Assembly: GCA_964639205.1 (NCBI GenBank)
Contig: CAZXCG010000017.1
Location: 1-31,838 of the forward strand
Origin: CAZXCG01 sp964639205
GTDB lineage: Bacteria > Bacillota > Clostridia > Oscillospirales > Acutalibacteraceae
Direction of reading: 5' to 3'
DNA length: 31,838 nt
Shown here: positions 7,649 through 15,952 of the stretch, piece after piece
Layout of the letters: every line of letters starts with the position of its first letter
Position numbering within the stretch: the first letter of the stretch is position 1
The notes under the pieces: generated by a model
Database searches by the model: none
What the model was told of the DNA's origin: nothing
What the model saw: only the letters and a program-made list of their open reading frames with translations
Position numbers and translations under genes: made by a program

Positions 7649-8365
7649 CTAAAACAGTAAAGCCCACAAAAAAGCAAGAAAAATTGACGGAAGAAGATTT
7701 GCCGCCCTGATCTTTTTTCCCCACACCAAATTTACGCCGACGCAGAAAATAAGGATTGAACCCGTTAAAGAGATATTTGACAACGCCTCTTCGGTTATAA
7801 ACGGCTCAATCAGGCTTGCAATAACGGTAAAAAAGCCTTCGATAACCGCCGCGGGAATAGCTGCAAAAATACAGCCCTTCCCCAGCGACGCGGTCATAAT
7901 CATAACAAATACGGCGTCAAGTACGGCCTTTGCTGCCAGCACGGAAAAGTCGCCGTACATACCGTCTTTAATGGCTCCCACTATGGTCATAGCGCCTACG
8001 CATACTGTAAGAGAGGTAGTAATAAAGCCCTCTACAAACTGAGAATCACCCTCGCTTTTGGCCTTTCTTCTGAGCCAATTGCCAAAGCTTTCGATATGCT
8101 TTTCAATATTAAGCAGCTCGCCTATCAAAGCACCAAGCGCAAAACAAATTATCATTATAATCGTTCCGGTACAGACAAGCCCATCCTCTGTTATTGTGAG
8201 CATTTCCTCAAGGCAGCCGCCGATACCGATAAACAAAGTGCAGAGTCCCATTGCGGATATGAGCGTTTCTCTGAAGCGCTCCTTAATTTTGGAGCCGAAC
8301 AGCGTTCCCGCTGCTCCTCCCGCAAGGATCCCAAATGTGTTAATTATTACTCCGAGTCCCGGCAT
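7649..8365 (-). CDS. DUF554 family membrane protein
   Basis: A 238-residue protein with about seven hydrophobic segments. The start MPGLGVIINTFGILAGGAAGTLFG and the following GLCTLFIGIGG are typical of DUF554 (YdfK/YqgA-like), whose members are described as possible transporters without a known substrate. The ATG at 8365 follows ACGGAGA. Upstream lie a GGGGC-AAA-GCCCC hairpin and proC, 77 bases away, so it may be the last gene of the run that starts at 13781. Confidence 0.88.
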   Translation of the reverse strand: MPGLGVIINTFGILAGGAAGTLFGSKIKERFRETLISAMGLCTLFIGIGGCLEEMLTITEDGLVCTGTIIMIICFALGALIGELLNIEKHIESFGNWLRRKAKSEGDSQFVEGFITTSLTVCVGAMTIVGAIKDGMYGDFSVLAAKAVLDAVFVMIMTASLGKGCIFAAIPAAVIEGFFTVIASLIEPFITEEALSNISLTGSILIFCVGVNLVWGKKIRAANLLPSIFLAFLWALLF

Positions 8366-8386
8366 AAAAAATTCTCCGTATATAAT

Positions 8387-8408
8387 CGGGGCAAAGCCCC
8401 GTATTGAA
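8387..8408 (-). repeat. GGGGCTTTGCCCC hairpin, copy 3
   Basis: On the minus strand TTCAATACGGGGCTTTGCCCC matches the core of the repeats at 88 and 5201 (TTCAATAAGGGGC in copy 1). It forms a 6-bp stem in the gap between proC and the DUF554 gene. The longer flanks are not shared. Confidence 0.5.
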
Positions 8409-8442
8409 TTCTAAAGCATTTAACAGGTTCCGGCGCGGAATC

Positions 8443-9252
8443 CTACTTTCCGAGCTCCTCGGCGCGGCGGGTACAGTTTTCCATGGCTTTTTTAACAGCA
8501 TCATAAAAGGAGAGGTCTTTAAGCGTGTTCACAGCTTCGATTGTTGTGCCTCCGGGCGAGCATACCTTTTGAATAAGCGCGTCGGGGCTATCGCCGCTTT
8601 CACGCAGCATAGCGGCGCTTCCCTCAAGCGCGGCGCACACAAGATTAAGCGCTTTATCTGCCGGAATTCCGTTTTCAACCGCATAGTCTGTCATGGCCTT
8701 TGCAAATAAATATATGTAAGCCGGGCTCGAACCGTTAACGGCTATTACGGTGTTCATAAGGCTTTCCGGGAGCTCCTCGACGGTTCCGCCGAGCTCGAAC
8801 ATTCTTTTAACAAACGCAAAATCCTCTTCGCTTGTATCGGCTCCGCGGCAAATGGCGGAAGCTCCCCTGCCCAACAGCATAGGAGTATTCGGCATAGCGC
8901 GGACTACCGCAGTCTTTCGCCCAAGCTGGTTTGTAATAAACTCCGTTGAAATACCGGCGGCTATTGAAACAAGAACGCTGCTTTCAGAGACTGCCGGACG
9001 TATTTCAGACAAAACCTGCACGTAATTCTGCGGCTTTACGGCAAGCACCGTATAACGCGCAGAATTGACAACCTCCGCCGAATCGGCGCATACGGATATT
9101 CCCTTTTCGGCAAGAGGCGCGCATTTTTCGGCGTCAATATCATATACATAAATATTTCCGGCGTCGGTAACGCCGTTGGCAAGCAAGCCGGAAATTACGG
9201 CGTTCGCCATATTGCCGGCGCCGATGAATCCTATCTTATTTTTTTGCGACAT
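8443..9252 (-). CDS. proC: pyrroline-5-carboxylate reductase
   Basis: Reduces 1-pyrroline-5-carboxylate to proline with NAD(P)H, the last step of proline synthesis. The protein has 269 residues, normal for ProC. The Rossmann motif is at the N terminus (IGFIGAGNMANAVISGLL, about 7-24). AVKPQN (about 72-77), RAMPNTPMLLGRGASA (about 118-133) and the C-terminal signature CSPGGTTIEAV (about 229-239) are all present. GGGAGAT precedes the ATG. It begins 25 bases after the stop of the secreted lysozyme gene and is probably cotranscribed with it. No proA or proB is in the window. Confidence 0.96.
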   Translation of the reverse strand: MSQKNKIGFIGAGNMANAVISGLLANGVTDAGNIYVYDIDAEKCAPLAEKGISVCADSAEVVNSARYTVLAVKPQNYVQVLSEIRPAVSESSVLVSIAAGISTEFITNQLGRKTAVVRAMPNTPMLLGRGASAICRGADTSEEDFAFVKRMFELGGTVEELPESLMNTVIAVNGSSPAYIYLFAKAMTDYAVENGIPADKALNLVCAALEGSAAMLRESGDSPDALIQKVCSPGGTTIEAVNTLKDLSFYDAVKKAMENCTRRAEELGK

Positions 9253-9277
9253 TTTGAGCTTATCTCCCTTTTTTGCA

Positions 9278-11677
9278 TTAATACCCGATTTGTATGTCGG
9301 AATTGCGCGAGCATCTGTATTTATAACCGTATTTATTCAAATTACCGTCGTTTATATAATCTCCTTCAAAGAACATCTCTATCTCGTCAACACGGCGGTA
9401 TACCAGACCCCAGTAGCATATCCCCGAAGCGTGATGGTAAGGCATAAAGGTCTGAATAAATTCATCTTTATCTATGTTGTTAAGATCGCGCATACCGGTT
9501 ACCGAAGTGAATGAGGCGTAATCGCTGTGGACATAGCCCTCTGTACCGTTTGAAAGCCGGACATAATACCATGAGTTGTTAAATTTTTCCGCACTGAGCA
9601 GTGTTATTGAAGTGTTAATATCCATTTCCGTAATGATGGAATAGTCTGTGGACGGTCCTGTGCGCAAACGCACCTGTGTTCCGGTAATTTTGCCTACGTC
9701 ACCTACGCCGGGAGATGCTGAACCTGAATATGTATTCAGAAGCAGACTGTTTATATCGTCGTAATACGAAAGCGCGTAAGCGCCGAAGTTATAAACAAAG
9801 CATACAAGCGCGTCATACTGCTGCTGGTTAAAACGAATCTCATTTTTGAGCATATACTGATTTACGGCGTCAGCATAGCCGGCGTTATTTACGGTTTTAT
9901 AGAGATATGCCATGGCTTCCTGCTTAGTTATGGAGTTGTAAAACTTTGTTCCGACCGTTACAACCCTGCCGTAGCCCACGGTTGGGTCGCTACCTGTCAG
10001 GCTGTCAAGCTCAACGTTGGATCTGAAGCCTTCCCACGACGCGAGCAGCGGCATAAGCGCGTCCGATACTCTCCGCTCTTCACAGGAGGTCTGCGCAGTA
10101 TTTGAGGCGGCCGTAACAAAGGCGGTAGTCTCGGCGTTTGAGCAGGTGGCATAACTCGAGCCGGCGGTTTTTGCATATGCTTTTACACTGTAGGTTCCGG
10201 AACTGCCCAGCACGGCGGATGCGGTCCAAACCGCGGTGCTGCCGTCAACCTCTCTGTTTGCTGCCTCCACGGTTTTTGAAGAACCGTTTAACGTATATTC
10301 AAATTTTACAGCGGTACGATCCAAATCCGTGATTGCAATGAAGCTGACCGTGCTCCCCAAAGCGGCGCTGTTGGGGCTTGTGTAAGCAAAACGCACCGGC
10401 TCGGCGTCGGTTACTGTAAGCAGGCAGGAAGCGGCGCCGTCCGATACGGCGGCCGTTATTGTTACGCTGCCCGTTTTTTTTGCAAGGACGAAAGCAAATT
10501 CGCTGCCGTATTTATCTGTCATCTGCTCAACTGAAGCTATGCTTGTGTCTGAGCTGCTCCAAACCGCGCCGGTTGTCGCGCTGCTTAAAAACAGCGTCTG
10601 ACCCACCGGCAGAGTAGACGACGTTGAAGAAATATCAACTTCGGAACCGCTTATTACCGTAACCTTACACGAGGCGGTATTATAACCGTTGCTTGCGCTT
10701 ATAACCGCCTGACCCGCTCCTTTTGCACTTACAACGCCGTTTGAAACAGTGGCAACCGAAGTGTTTGACGAACTCCACGTTACGTCTAATTTAGAATCGG
10801 CTGTGAGCGCGTATTTATTACCTTTGTATATCGACACGCTGCTTGCCGAAATTGTTATCGCAGTATCTGCCTCAGGCACAACCGCGCTTACGGTAACCTT
10901 GCACTGTGCGGAAACGGAGGAGTCGCAATTCAGGATTGCCGTGATTGTCGCCGTTCCGTTTGACTTAGGCTTAATAACGCCTGAAGAATCTACGGAAACA
11001 ATGTCGGAATCGGAGGAAGTAAAGGTAACGGAAGAGTTAACAAGCTGCCCGTTTGAAGAAAAAACATACAATTCCTTTTCGGCGCTGCCTCTTAAGCTCA
11101 CCGTCGAGCTTGAAAAAGATATTGAAGTCACATTTGACGACGAATCTTCAAACCAATTCGGCAAAGCTCCGTCTGAAACCGTTTCCCGAGAAAGCAAAAA
11201 ACAAACGGTAAGATAATCCTTGCTCAGATAACCGCTTGTGCCGTTATATATTACCTGCGCCCAATCATAATCGCCGTTGTCTTCGACATTAAGGTACAAG
11301 CCTGTGTCCAGTACTTGAATTATATTGTCCGCAATTTTCGGCGATGTTCTGAAATTCAGATCATCCTCGGTATGGGCGAGCATTTTAACCCCGGAAGAAG
11401 CCGTCTTGGTTAAAACGCGGGTTTGACAGTACCCCTGCACTCCGTTGCAGCTCACCTTCGCCCAGCATGAATCAGTACTTTCGAGCAAAGTAACCACGCT
11501 TGAGCCGCTTAACGAGGCAACAGGCGCGGAGGAAATATCGGCGCTGCTGTAAAGCTGAGTATCGGCAATGACGTTCAGCGTATTATCGGCGGAATTGGCA
11601 TAAGCAACGCCGCTAAAACAAACGGAGGTCATTACCAAAGCCAATATAACGGCCGCTATCCTTTTGTACAAAATCAT
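9278..11677 (-). CDS. secreted multi-domain lysozyme: two SH3, three Big_2-like, Ig-like, GH24 with inserted SH3
   Basis: A 799-residue exported protein with a signal peptide (1-27, ending VAYA-NS). It carries bacterial SH3 domains at about 32-92 and 97-157, serine- and threonine-rich Big_2-type Ig domains at about 185-263, 272-341 and 344-424, and another Ig-like stretch at 425-525. A GH24 (T4 lysozyme-like) domain begins near 535. SWEGFR gives the catalytic Glu E549, with D558 and T566 in PTVGYG (565-570) aligned to T4 Asp20 and Thr26. An SH3 domain (about 658-722, VRLRTGPSTDYS) interrupts this fold before its last part (730-775, GLVYRRVDEIEMFF). It should cleave peptidoglycan outside the membrane, with SH3 and Ig domains for wall binding. 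AGGAAGG precedes the ATG. Confidence 0.9.
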   Translation of the reverse strand: MILYKRIAAVILALVMTSVCFSGVAYANSADNTLNVIADTQLYSSADISSAPVASLSGSSVVTLLESTDSCWAKVSCNGVQGYCQTRVLTKTASSGVKMLAHTEDDLNFRTSPKIADNIIQVLDTGLYLNVEDNGDYDWAQVIYNGTSGYLSKDYLTVCFLLSRETVSDGALPNWFEDSSSNVTSISFSSSTVSLRGSAEKELYVFSSNGQLVNSSVTFTSSDSDIVSVDSSGVIKPKSNGTATITAILNCDSSVSAQCKVTVSAVVPEADTAITISASSVSIYKGNKYALTADSKLDVTWSSSNTSVATVSNGVVSAKGAGQAVISASNGYNTASCKVTVISGSEVDISSTSSTLPVGQTLFLSSATTGAVWSSSDTSIASVEQMTDKYGSEFAFVLAKKTGSVTITAAVSDGAASCLLTVTDAEPVRFAYTSPNSAALGSTVSFIAITDLDRTAVKFEYTLNGSSKTVEAANREVDGSTAVWTASAVLGSSGTYSVKAYAKTAGSSYATCSNAETTAFVTAASNTAQTSCEERRVSDALMPLLASWEGFRSNVELDSLTGSDPTVGYGRVVTVGTKFYNSITKQEAMAYLYKTVNNAGYADAVNQYMLKNEIRFNQQQYDALVCFVYNFGAYALSYYDDINSLLLNTYSGSASPGVGDVGKITGTQVRLRTGPSTDYSIITEMDINTSITLLSAEKFNNSWYYVRLSNGTEGYVHSDYASFTSVTGMRDLNNIDKDEFIQTFMPYHHASGICYWGLVYRRVDEIEMFFEGDYINDGNLNKYGYKYRCSRNSDIQIGY

Positions 11678-11721
11678 AATGAACCTTCCTTCAATATTTC
11701 CAAAGTCCCAAACTCTTTAAA

Positions 11722-11742
11722 ACAAAGCCTGCCTTTTCAGGT
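11722..11742 (-). terminator. weak terminator-like hairpin after the small membrane protein gene
   Basis: On the minus strand AAGACCTG pairs with CAGGCTT (one bulged A) around AAAAGG, then TGTTTT. It overlaps the stop codon of the membrane protein gene and may only partly separate it from the lysozyme gene 59 bases on. Confidence 0.3.
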
Positions 11743-12276
11743 CTTACCCTTGAAAATCTTTTTCCGCAGACGGTTGATATACTGCATTACTATAACGCTC
11801 ACCGCAAAATCGTATATAATAAAAACCACGTTTCCGGCCGCAAGAAAGACATACGGCAGATATACTCCGAAAATAACAAAGCTTTCATCGGGAATAAGCA
11901 AAATAAATTTACCTACAAAGTACGCCGCAATAATACAGACATTAAACAGCAGGAGCTTAATTAAATACTGCAAAGCTTTGCTGCGCAGCTTACCCTCGAT
12001 AATCCCTTTAAGAATGGGATAAAACCCCAAAAAAAGAATAAACAGCACCGCCGCCTCTTTATCGGGAGCCAAGAATACCGAAAGGACGGAAACGACAACA
12101 TAAACCATAAAGGCAAATTTGTAGCCCAATTCTATAACTACGGCGACCAGCACCATCCCGGCAAGAGCCGGTATGGCATAGGTTCCGAACGGTATAAGTC
12201 CGGTGAGAAACATAAGCGCCGCCGACAACGCCGCAACGACGCCCGAGAAAGCAACCTTGTAAGACTTTTTCAACAT
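11737..12276 (-). CDS. small polytopic membrane protein, family not identified
   Basis: A 179-residue protein with five or six hydrophobic segments, beginning MLKKSYKVAFSGVVAALS and ending in a basic tail (NRLRKKIFKGKT). I chose the ATG at 12276, which has GGAGG upstream and begins a membrane protein. The longer frame reaching 12363 overlaps the J-domain gene and gives an alanine-rich leader with no start signal. The segment AALSAALMFLTGLIPFG looks like the N-terminal helix of ECF-transporter S components or tryptophan-transporter-like proteins, but the match is loose. It starts 16 bases after the J-domain stop, so the two are coupled. Its function may be tied to the chaperone-like gene before it. 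Confidence 0.75.
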   Translation of the reverse strand: MLKKSYKVAFSGVVAALSAALMFLTGLIPFGTYAIPALAGMVLVAVVIELGYKFAFMVYVVVSVLSVFLAPDKEAAVLFILFLGFYPILKGIIEGKLRSKALQYLIKLLLFNVCIIAAYFVGKFILLIPDESFVIFGVYLPYVFLAAGNVVFIIYDFAVSVIVMQYINRLRKKIFKGKT

Positions 12277-12292
12277 TACAGCAACGCCTCCG

Positions 12293-12904
12293 TCAGCAGC
12301 CGCCGCCCAAACAGTTGCAGCAGCAATTTGCACAGAGCATGGCGTTGCATACGTCGCAGGCATTGCATCTTGACATATTACCTCCGTAAGTATTATAGCC
12401 TCCCGTGGGATTCTGTCTTTGCATATTGATTCTGTTTAAAGCCTGTCTGTATTCTTGATTGTTGGGGTCCATTTCAACCGCTCTACAGTAATAGGAATAC
12501 GCCTGATCGCTCCAGCCTTTTCTGTAAAAAACAGTGCCTTTAAGAAAATACCATTCCGCGTTACGCTGTTCAACGGGAATTTGCTGCAAAAGATTGTCGG
12601 CGTCAAAAATTCTGCCGTTCATTATACATACGCGCACATTGTGGAACTGCGGATTTGCCGACGAATTGGCGTTATATGAACCGCTGTAGCTCTGCCGGGA
12701 ATAAGAGCCGCCGTTTTTACGCTGTTCCGTTATGGTATCGTAAGCCTCGTTTATTTCTTTCATTTTTTGTTCGGCAAGGTCGCCGAGAGGACTGTCTACA
12801 TAATTATCCGGGTGGTATTTTTTTGCCATCTGACGGTAAGCGGCTTTCACCTCTTCGTCTGTGGCGTCGGGCGAAATGCCGAGCACCTCATACGGATTGT
12901 TCAT
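12293..12904 (-). CDS. J-domain protein with TPR-like middle and cysteine-rich tail
   Basis: A 203-residue protein. The J domain spans residues 1-65 (NPYEVLGISPDATDEEVKAA, HPD at 31-33), so it should stimulate a DnaK-type ATPase. There is no G/F region or DnaJ zinc-finger domain. The middle (about 105-165) holds a TPR-like pair: WYFLKGTVFYRKGWSDQAYSYY, then AVEMDPNNQEY. The last 27 residues carry nine cysteines, including CNACDVCNAMLC and CCC. The start overlaps the end of the DUF5685 gene by 17 bases, and the membrane protein follows at 16 bases. A client-specific co-chaperone, perhaps for a metal- or membrane-associated client, is inference. Confidence 0.9.
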   Translation of the reverse strand: MNNPYEVLGISPDATDEEVKAAYRQMAKKYHPDNYVDSPLGDLAEQKMKEINEAYDTITEQRKNGGSYSRQSYSGSYNANSSANPQFHNVRVCIMNGRIFDADNLLQQIPVEQRNAEWYFLKGTVFYRKGWSDQAYSYYCRAVEMDPNNQEYRQALNRINMQRQNPTGGYNTYGGNMSRCNACDVCNAMLCANCCCNCLGGGC

Positions 12905-13781
12905 TTTTTCTGCTGTCCTTCCTTTTTGCTTTGTCCTTAAGCAATATCCTTTTCTGCACTGACTGCATTCCGTATAAAAAGTGATTGCTTAAGATTCCGC
13001 CGAATTTTTTAACGTTCAGAAGCTGATAAGAGCTGAAAGCACCGGCTATGGCCATATTCATCAACGCGTTGCATTCCGATATAAAATCCTTTTTGTCATC
13101 AAATCTAAGGGATAGCGGAATAAGACAGTTAAAGCTTCCGGTTTTTTTATCCTTTTCCAAATCATCCGCGGCGTCCGCAAGATATATCCATCTTCCGAGA
13201 TGATAACCCATTTGAGCTAAAATTCTTTTCTCCGTCCCGTCACCGGAAAGCATCGCCAGAGCTGCCGAAAGCATATCCGCAGTAGGCTCGCAGCAGGCGT
13301 CTACGGACGGATTGTCGGTCTTTTCCACGCGGCTTTGCTTTTCAGTCATTTCCGAGAGCAAAAAATCAAATTCGGGATATTTTTTTACCGCTTTTTTCCA
13401 CTGCCGCGAAACGAAAAGCCGCGCTATCCTGCTGAAAAGAGATTTAAAAAAACCGCTGTCGCAAATATCGTCGCAGAGCTTATAGTAAGCCGTTATAACC
13501 GTCAGAGCCGCCGCGGCGTGAAAAGCCAGATCGTCACCGCAGTAAACACAGGCTTTAAGCGGATTGCAGCAGCACCTGCCCCTCTTAAACTGCGGGCATA
13601 CATTGCTTGTTACCGCCATGGAAAGAACAGCGTAAAAGGTGAAATCGTAGCTTAGAAAAAGTCTGCAAAAGAAAGAATAATCTTTGCCGAGCGTTCTGCA
13701 AAGACTGCAATACACCGATTTATATATTTCCGCCTCTTTTACAAGAAGCTCGCTTTTCTGCATTTGCAAATATCCAAGCAA
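12888..13781 (-). CDS. DUF5685 family protein
   Basis: A 297-residue, mostly helical protein starting MLGYLQMQKSELLVKEAEIYKSVYCSLCRTLG, the typical N terminus of DUF5685. Cysteines cluster as CSLC (25-28), CPQFKRGRCCCNPLKACVYC (62-81) and CDDIC (103-107). HLGRWIYLADAADDLEKD near residue 193 recalls the aspartate-rich helix of trans-prenyl or squalene synthase folds. Function is unknown. Metal or Fe-S binding by the cysteines and a terpene-synthase-like fold are inferences. It is the first gene of the triad with the J-domain and membrane proteins, and the 17-base overlap indicates tight coupling. A promoter lies at 13818-13846. Confidence 0.82.
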   Translation of the reverse strand: MLGYLQMQKSELLVKEAEIYKSVYCSLCRTLGKDYSFFCRLFLSYDFTFYAVLSMAVTSNVCPQFKRGRCCCNPLKACVYCGDDLAFHAAAALTVITAYYKLCDDICDSGFFKSLFSRIARLFVSRQWKKAVKKYPEFDFLLSEMTEKQSRVEKTDNPSVDACCEPTADMLSAALAMLSGDGTEKRILAQMGYHLGRWIYLADAADDLEKDKKTGSFNCLIPLSLRFDDKKDFISECNALMNMAIAGAFSSYQLLNVKKFGGILSNHFLYGMQSVQKRILLKDKAKRKDSRKNEQSV

Positions 13782-13817
13782 TTTTACACCGTCCTCGGGT
13801 TAAAGCTCATCTATTTT

Positions 13818-13846
13818 ATAATACTACAAAAATCAAATAAAAACAA
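13818..13846 (-). promoter_or_regulatory. sigma-A type promoter of the DUF5685/J-domain operon
   Basis: TTGTTT (13846-13841) and TATTAT (13823-13818), spacer 17, minus strand, about 36 bases upstream of the DUF5685 start. Confidence 0.5.
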
Positions 13847-13948
13847 TATCTTCACATAATATTCCTTGAATTTTCACCTTGACAAATATATAATGAGTTT
13901 ATTCGATATTTCCGATTTTAGAAAACCGTTTTTTGATAAGGGAAAATT

Positions 13949-14512
13949 ATGAACGTATACGATTTTGACAAAACTATCTATAAACGTGATTCTACCGCCG
14001 ATTTTTTCTTTTTTACACTGCGCAGGCACCCAAAAGCGATTGCCTCGGTTCCCGTGATTATCGGAGCGTTTGTGCGCTATTACATTTTAAAGCGCGGCAC
14101 CAAAACACAGTTTAAAGAAAAGCTTTACCGCTTTTTAAAATATACCGACGTTAAAAGCGAGGTTCGGATTTTCTGGCAAAAAAACATCAAAGATATAAAG
14201 CGCGTTTACCTGAACCGGCGCAAAAAGGACGATGTTGTGATCTCGGCGTCGCCGGAATTCCTGATAAAGCCCGTCTGCGAAATGCTCGGCGTCAATAATG
14301 TGATCGCCTCGCGCGTTGACCCGTTTACCGGCGCTTATGACGGCGAAAACTGCCACGGGAGCGAAAAAGTGCGCCGTTTCCGCGAAGATTACCCGGCAGC
14401 CGAAATAGACGAATTTTTCTCTGACAGCTATTCCGACGCTCCGCTCGCCCGCCTTGCTCGCAGAGCATATATTGTGCGCAGGGAGGAGCTTACTCCCTGG
14501 ATTTTTAAATAG
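13949..14512 (+). CDS. HAD-IB family phosphatase
   Basis: A 187-residue haloacid dehalogenase-type hydrolase. Motif I is DFDKT (5-9, nucleophile D5 and acid D7), motif II is VVISASPEFL (about 91-100), and motif IV is FFSDSYSDAPL (about 155-165). The helical cap between motifs I and II (about 20-85) is the short basic type of subfamily IB, related to SerB and the PGPase or lysophospholipid-phosphatase groups. The substrate cannot be told. AAGGGAAA precedes the ATG, and a TTGACA at 13879 without a clear -10 may be its promoter. It converges on apbE with 12 bases between the stop codons. Confidence 0.9.
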   Translation: MNVYDFDKTIYKRDSTADFFFFTLRRHPKAIASVPVIIGAFVRYYILKRGTKTQFKEKLYRFLKYTDVKSEVRIFWQKNIKDIKRVYLNRRKKDDVVISASPEFLIKPVCEMLGVNNVIASRVDPFTGAYDGENCHGSEKVRRFREDYPAAEIDEFFSDSYSDAPLARLARRAYIVRREELTPWIFK

Positions 14513-14524
14513 TTTGAAAACGCT

Positions 14525-15541
14525 TTAAGTTACCGGAGTAAGCGAATCGTCGTTCAGTTCAATTTTATCCGCCATTCCCGCTGAAAAATACACCTCATCG
14601 TTATAAGTTAATATTATATAATCAACGCCGAGTTCATCTGCTATGCTTTGCGACCTTTGCACTCCGCTGACATAAAAGGCGGTTGACAGGGCGTCGGCAA
14701 GCACGGCGTCGGCGGATATAACAGTGACAGAGGCTATTCCGGATTCTGCCGGATAACCGCTTTCAGGGTCGATTATATGATGATAAGTCACCCCGTTCTC
14801 GGTAAAATTACGCTGATAACCGCCTGAAGTTATCACGGCGGTTTCCCTGCAGCTTAAAATGGCAAAGTTTGAAGAACTTTCCGGGTCTTTTATTCCGATT
14901 TGCCAGTTATTTCCGTCGAAGCGTTTGCCGAGCGTCTGAACATTGCCTCCCAAATTCACTACTGCGGAGGTTACTCCGTTTTCTTTTAATATTTCCGTAA
15001 TTCTTGCCGAAATATACCCTTTGGCAATTCCGCCAAGGTCAAGCGCCATGCCTTTTTTTATGCGGACGCGGTTTCCGTCGAAATCAATTCCTTTATAATC
15101 GACATTTGCAAGCGCCGCTTCAAGCTCCCGTTCGTCCGGGACTTTGTATTCACCGGTGGTAAAACCCCAAAGCGACACAACGGGGTAAACGGTAATGTCA
15201 AATGTTCCTTCGGTAAGCGCGGAAATCTCAACTGCGCGGGATAACAGCGCTACGGTCTCTTCACTGACCTGCACAAATTCCCCGGCGGACGCGTTCACCC
15301 TCGAAATGTCGCTCGAAGAGTCTGTTACCGAAAAAAGCTTTTCAAGTCTTGTAATTTCTTCAGCGGCGCAATCGACCGCGTATTCGGCGTTATCTCCGTA
15401 TGCCTTAAGAGTTATCAAAGTATCTAAAGCGTAAATCTCTCTCTTATATTCTTCTTCCGCAAAATTACACGCCGCGCCCGACAGCATAAGCAGAATAATT
15501 AAAACACCCGCCGAAAATTTTTTTAAAACCGAATTTCCCAC
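14525..15541 (-). CDS. apbE: FAD:protein FMN transferase, lipoprotein
   Basis: Attaches FMN covalently to threonine in Rnf/Nqr-type and other flavoproteins outside the membrane. I start it at the GTG at 15541, which has GGAGGG 5 bases upstream. The longer frame to 15616 only adds 25 residues with no ribosome binding site. The product has 338 residues with a lipoprotein-like leader (LKKFSAGVLIILLMLSGAAC, cysteine at about 25). Family marks are SDISRVNAS, the DLGGIAKGYISARI stretch, VVNLGGNVQTLGK, HHIIDPESGYPA and the metal-binding ADALSTAFYVSG. No rnf operon is in the window, so the client lies elsewhere. Confidence 0.94.
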   Translation of the reverse strand: MGNSVLKKFSAGVLIILLMLSGAACNFAEEEYKREIYALDTLITLKAYGDNAEYAVDCAAEEITRLEKLFSVTDSSSDISRVNASAGEFVQVSEETVALLSRAVEISALTEGTFDITVYPVVSLWGFTTGEYKVPDERELEAALANVDYKGIDFDGNRVRIKKGMALDLGGIAKGYISARITEILKENGVTSAVVNLGGNVQTLGKRFDGNNWQIGIKDPESSSNFAILSCRETAVITSGGYQRNFTENGVTYHHIIDPESGYPAESGIASVTVISADAVLADALSTAFYVSGVQRSQSIADELGVDYIILTYNDEVYFSAGMADKIELNDDSLTPVT

Positions 15542-15637
15542 CGTTTCCCTCCGGCTAGCCTTTCCGGAGCTTTTACCGTAAGGTAAAATACTTACCGAAT
15601 GAGCTGACCCTCTCAATTAAATTTACTTCTTAAATTA

Positions 15638-15665
15638 ATTTTATATTATTTTAATTTAAAGTCAA
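15638..15665 (-). promoter_or_regulatory. promoter of apbE
   Basis: TTGACT (15665-15660) and TAAAAT (15643-15638), spacer 16, in an AT-rich stretch on the minus strand, about 97 bases before the GTG start. Confidence 0.45.
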
Positions 15666-15765
15666 TATAAAAAACAAATTTACCTACGGCGTTTTTCCCG
15701 TTTATGCAGCTTATTTCGCCGGCAAACCCGATTTTCTCATTTAACAGGGGATTGTGAAAAAACTA

Positions 15766-15794
15766 TTGACAAATATTCTTTTATAGTGTAAAAT
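15766..15794 (+). promoter_or_regulatory. strong sigma-A promoter of hemW
   Basis: TTGACA (15766-15771) and TAAAAT (15789-15794) with a 17-base spacer. It implies a leader of about 150 bases that contains the hairpin at 15884-15914. Confidence 0.7.
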
Positions 15795-15883
15795 AGCAGA
15801 GGTAAGAGTTTAAAAGACATTTTTGTATTATTTTGATTTTATATTATTTTGCTTTTTCCTATTTTTTCATATACCTTCCAAAT

Positions 15884-15914
15884 TTGGGGCAGAGGTTTTT
15901 CACCTCTGCCCCAA
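15884..15914 (+). other. perfect 13-bp hairpin in the hemW leader
   Basis: TTGGGGCAGAGGT (15884-15896) pairs exactly with ACCTCTGCCCCAA (15902-15914) around a TTTTC loop. It is followed by CCCCG and not a T run, so it is not a normal terminator. It lies 38 bases before the chosen hemW start. It may be an mRNA stabiliser, a protein or RNA binding site, or a miniature palindromic repeat. Confidence 0.6.
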
Positions 15915-15952
15915 CCCCGTTTAATACATTTTCTACCCGAGGCTATGATGAT

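Noticed and set aside
15833..15952. N-terminal extension of HemW
   Set aside because: The extension reads through a perfect hairpin, has no ribosome binding site, and the HemW family starts next to the ATG at 15953.
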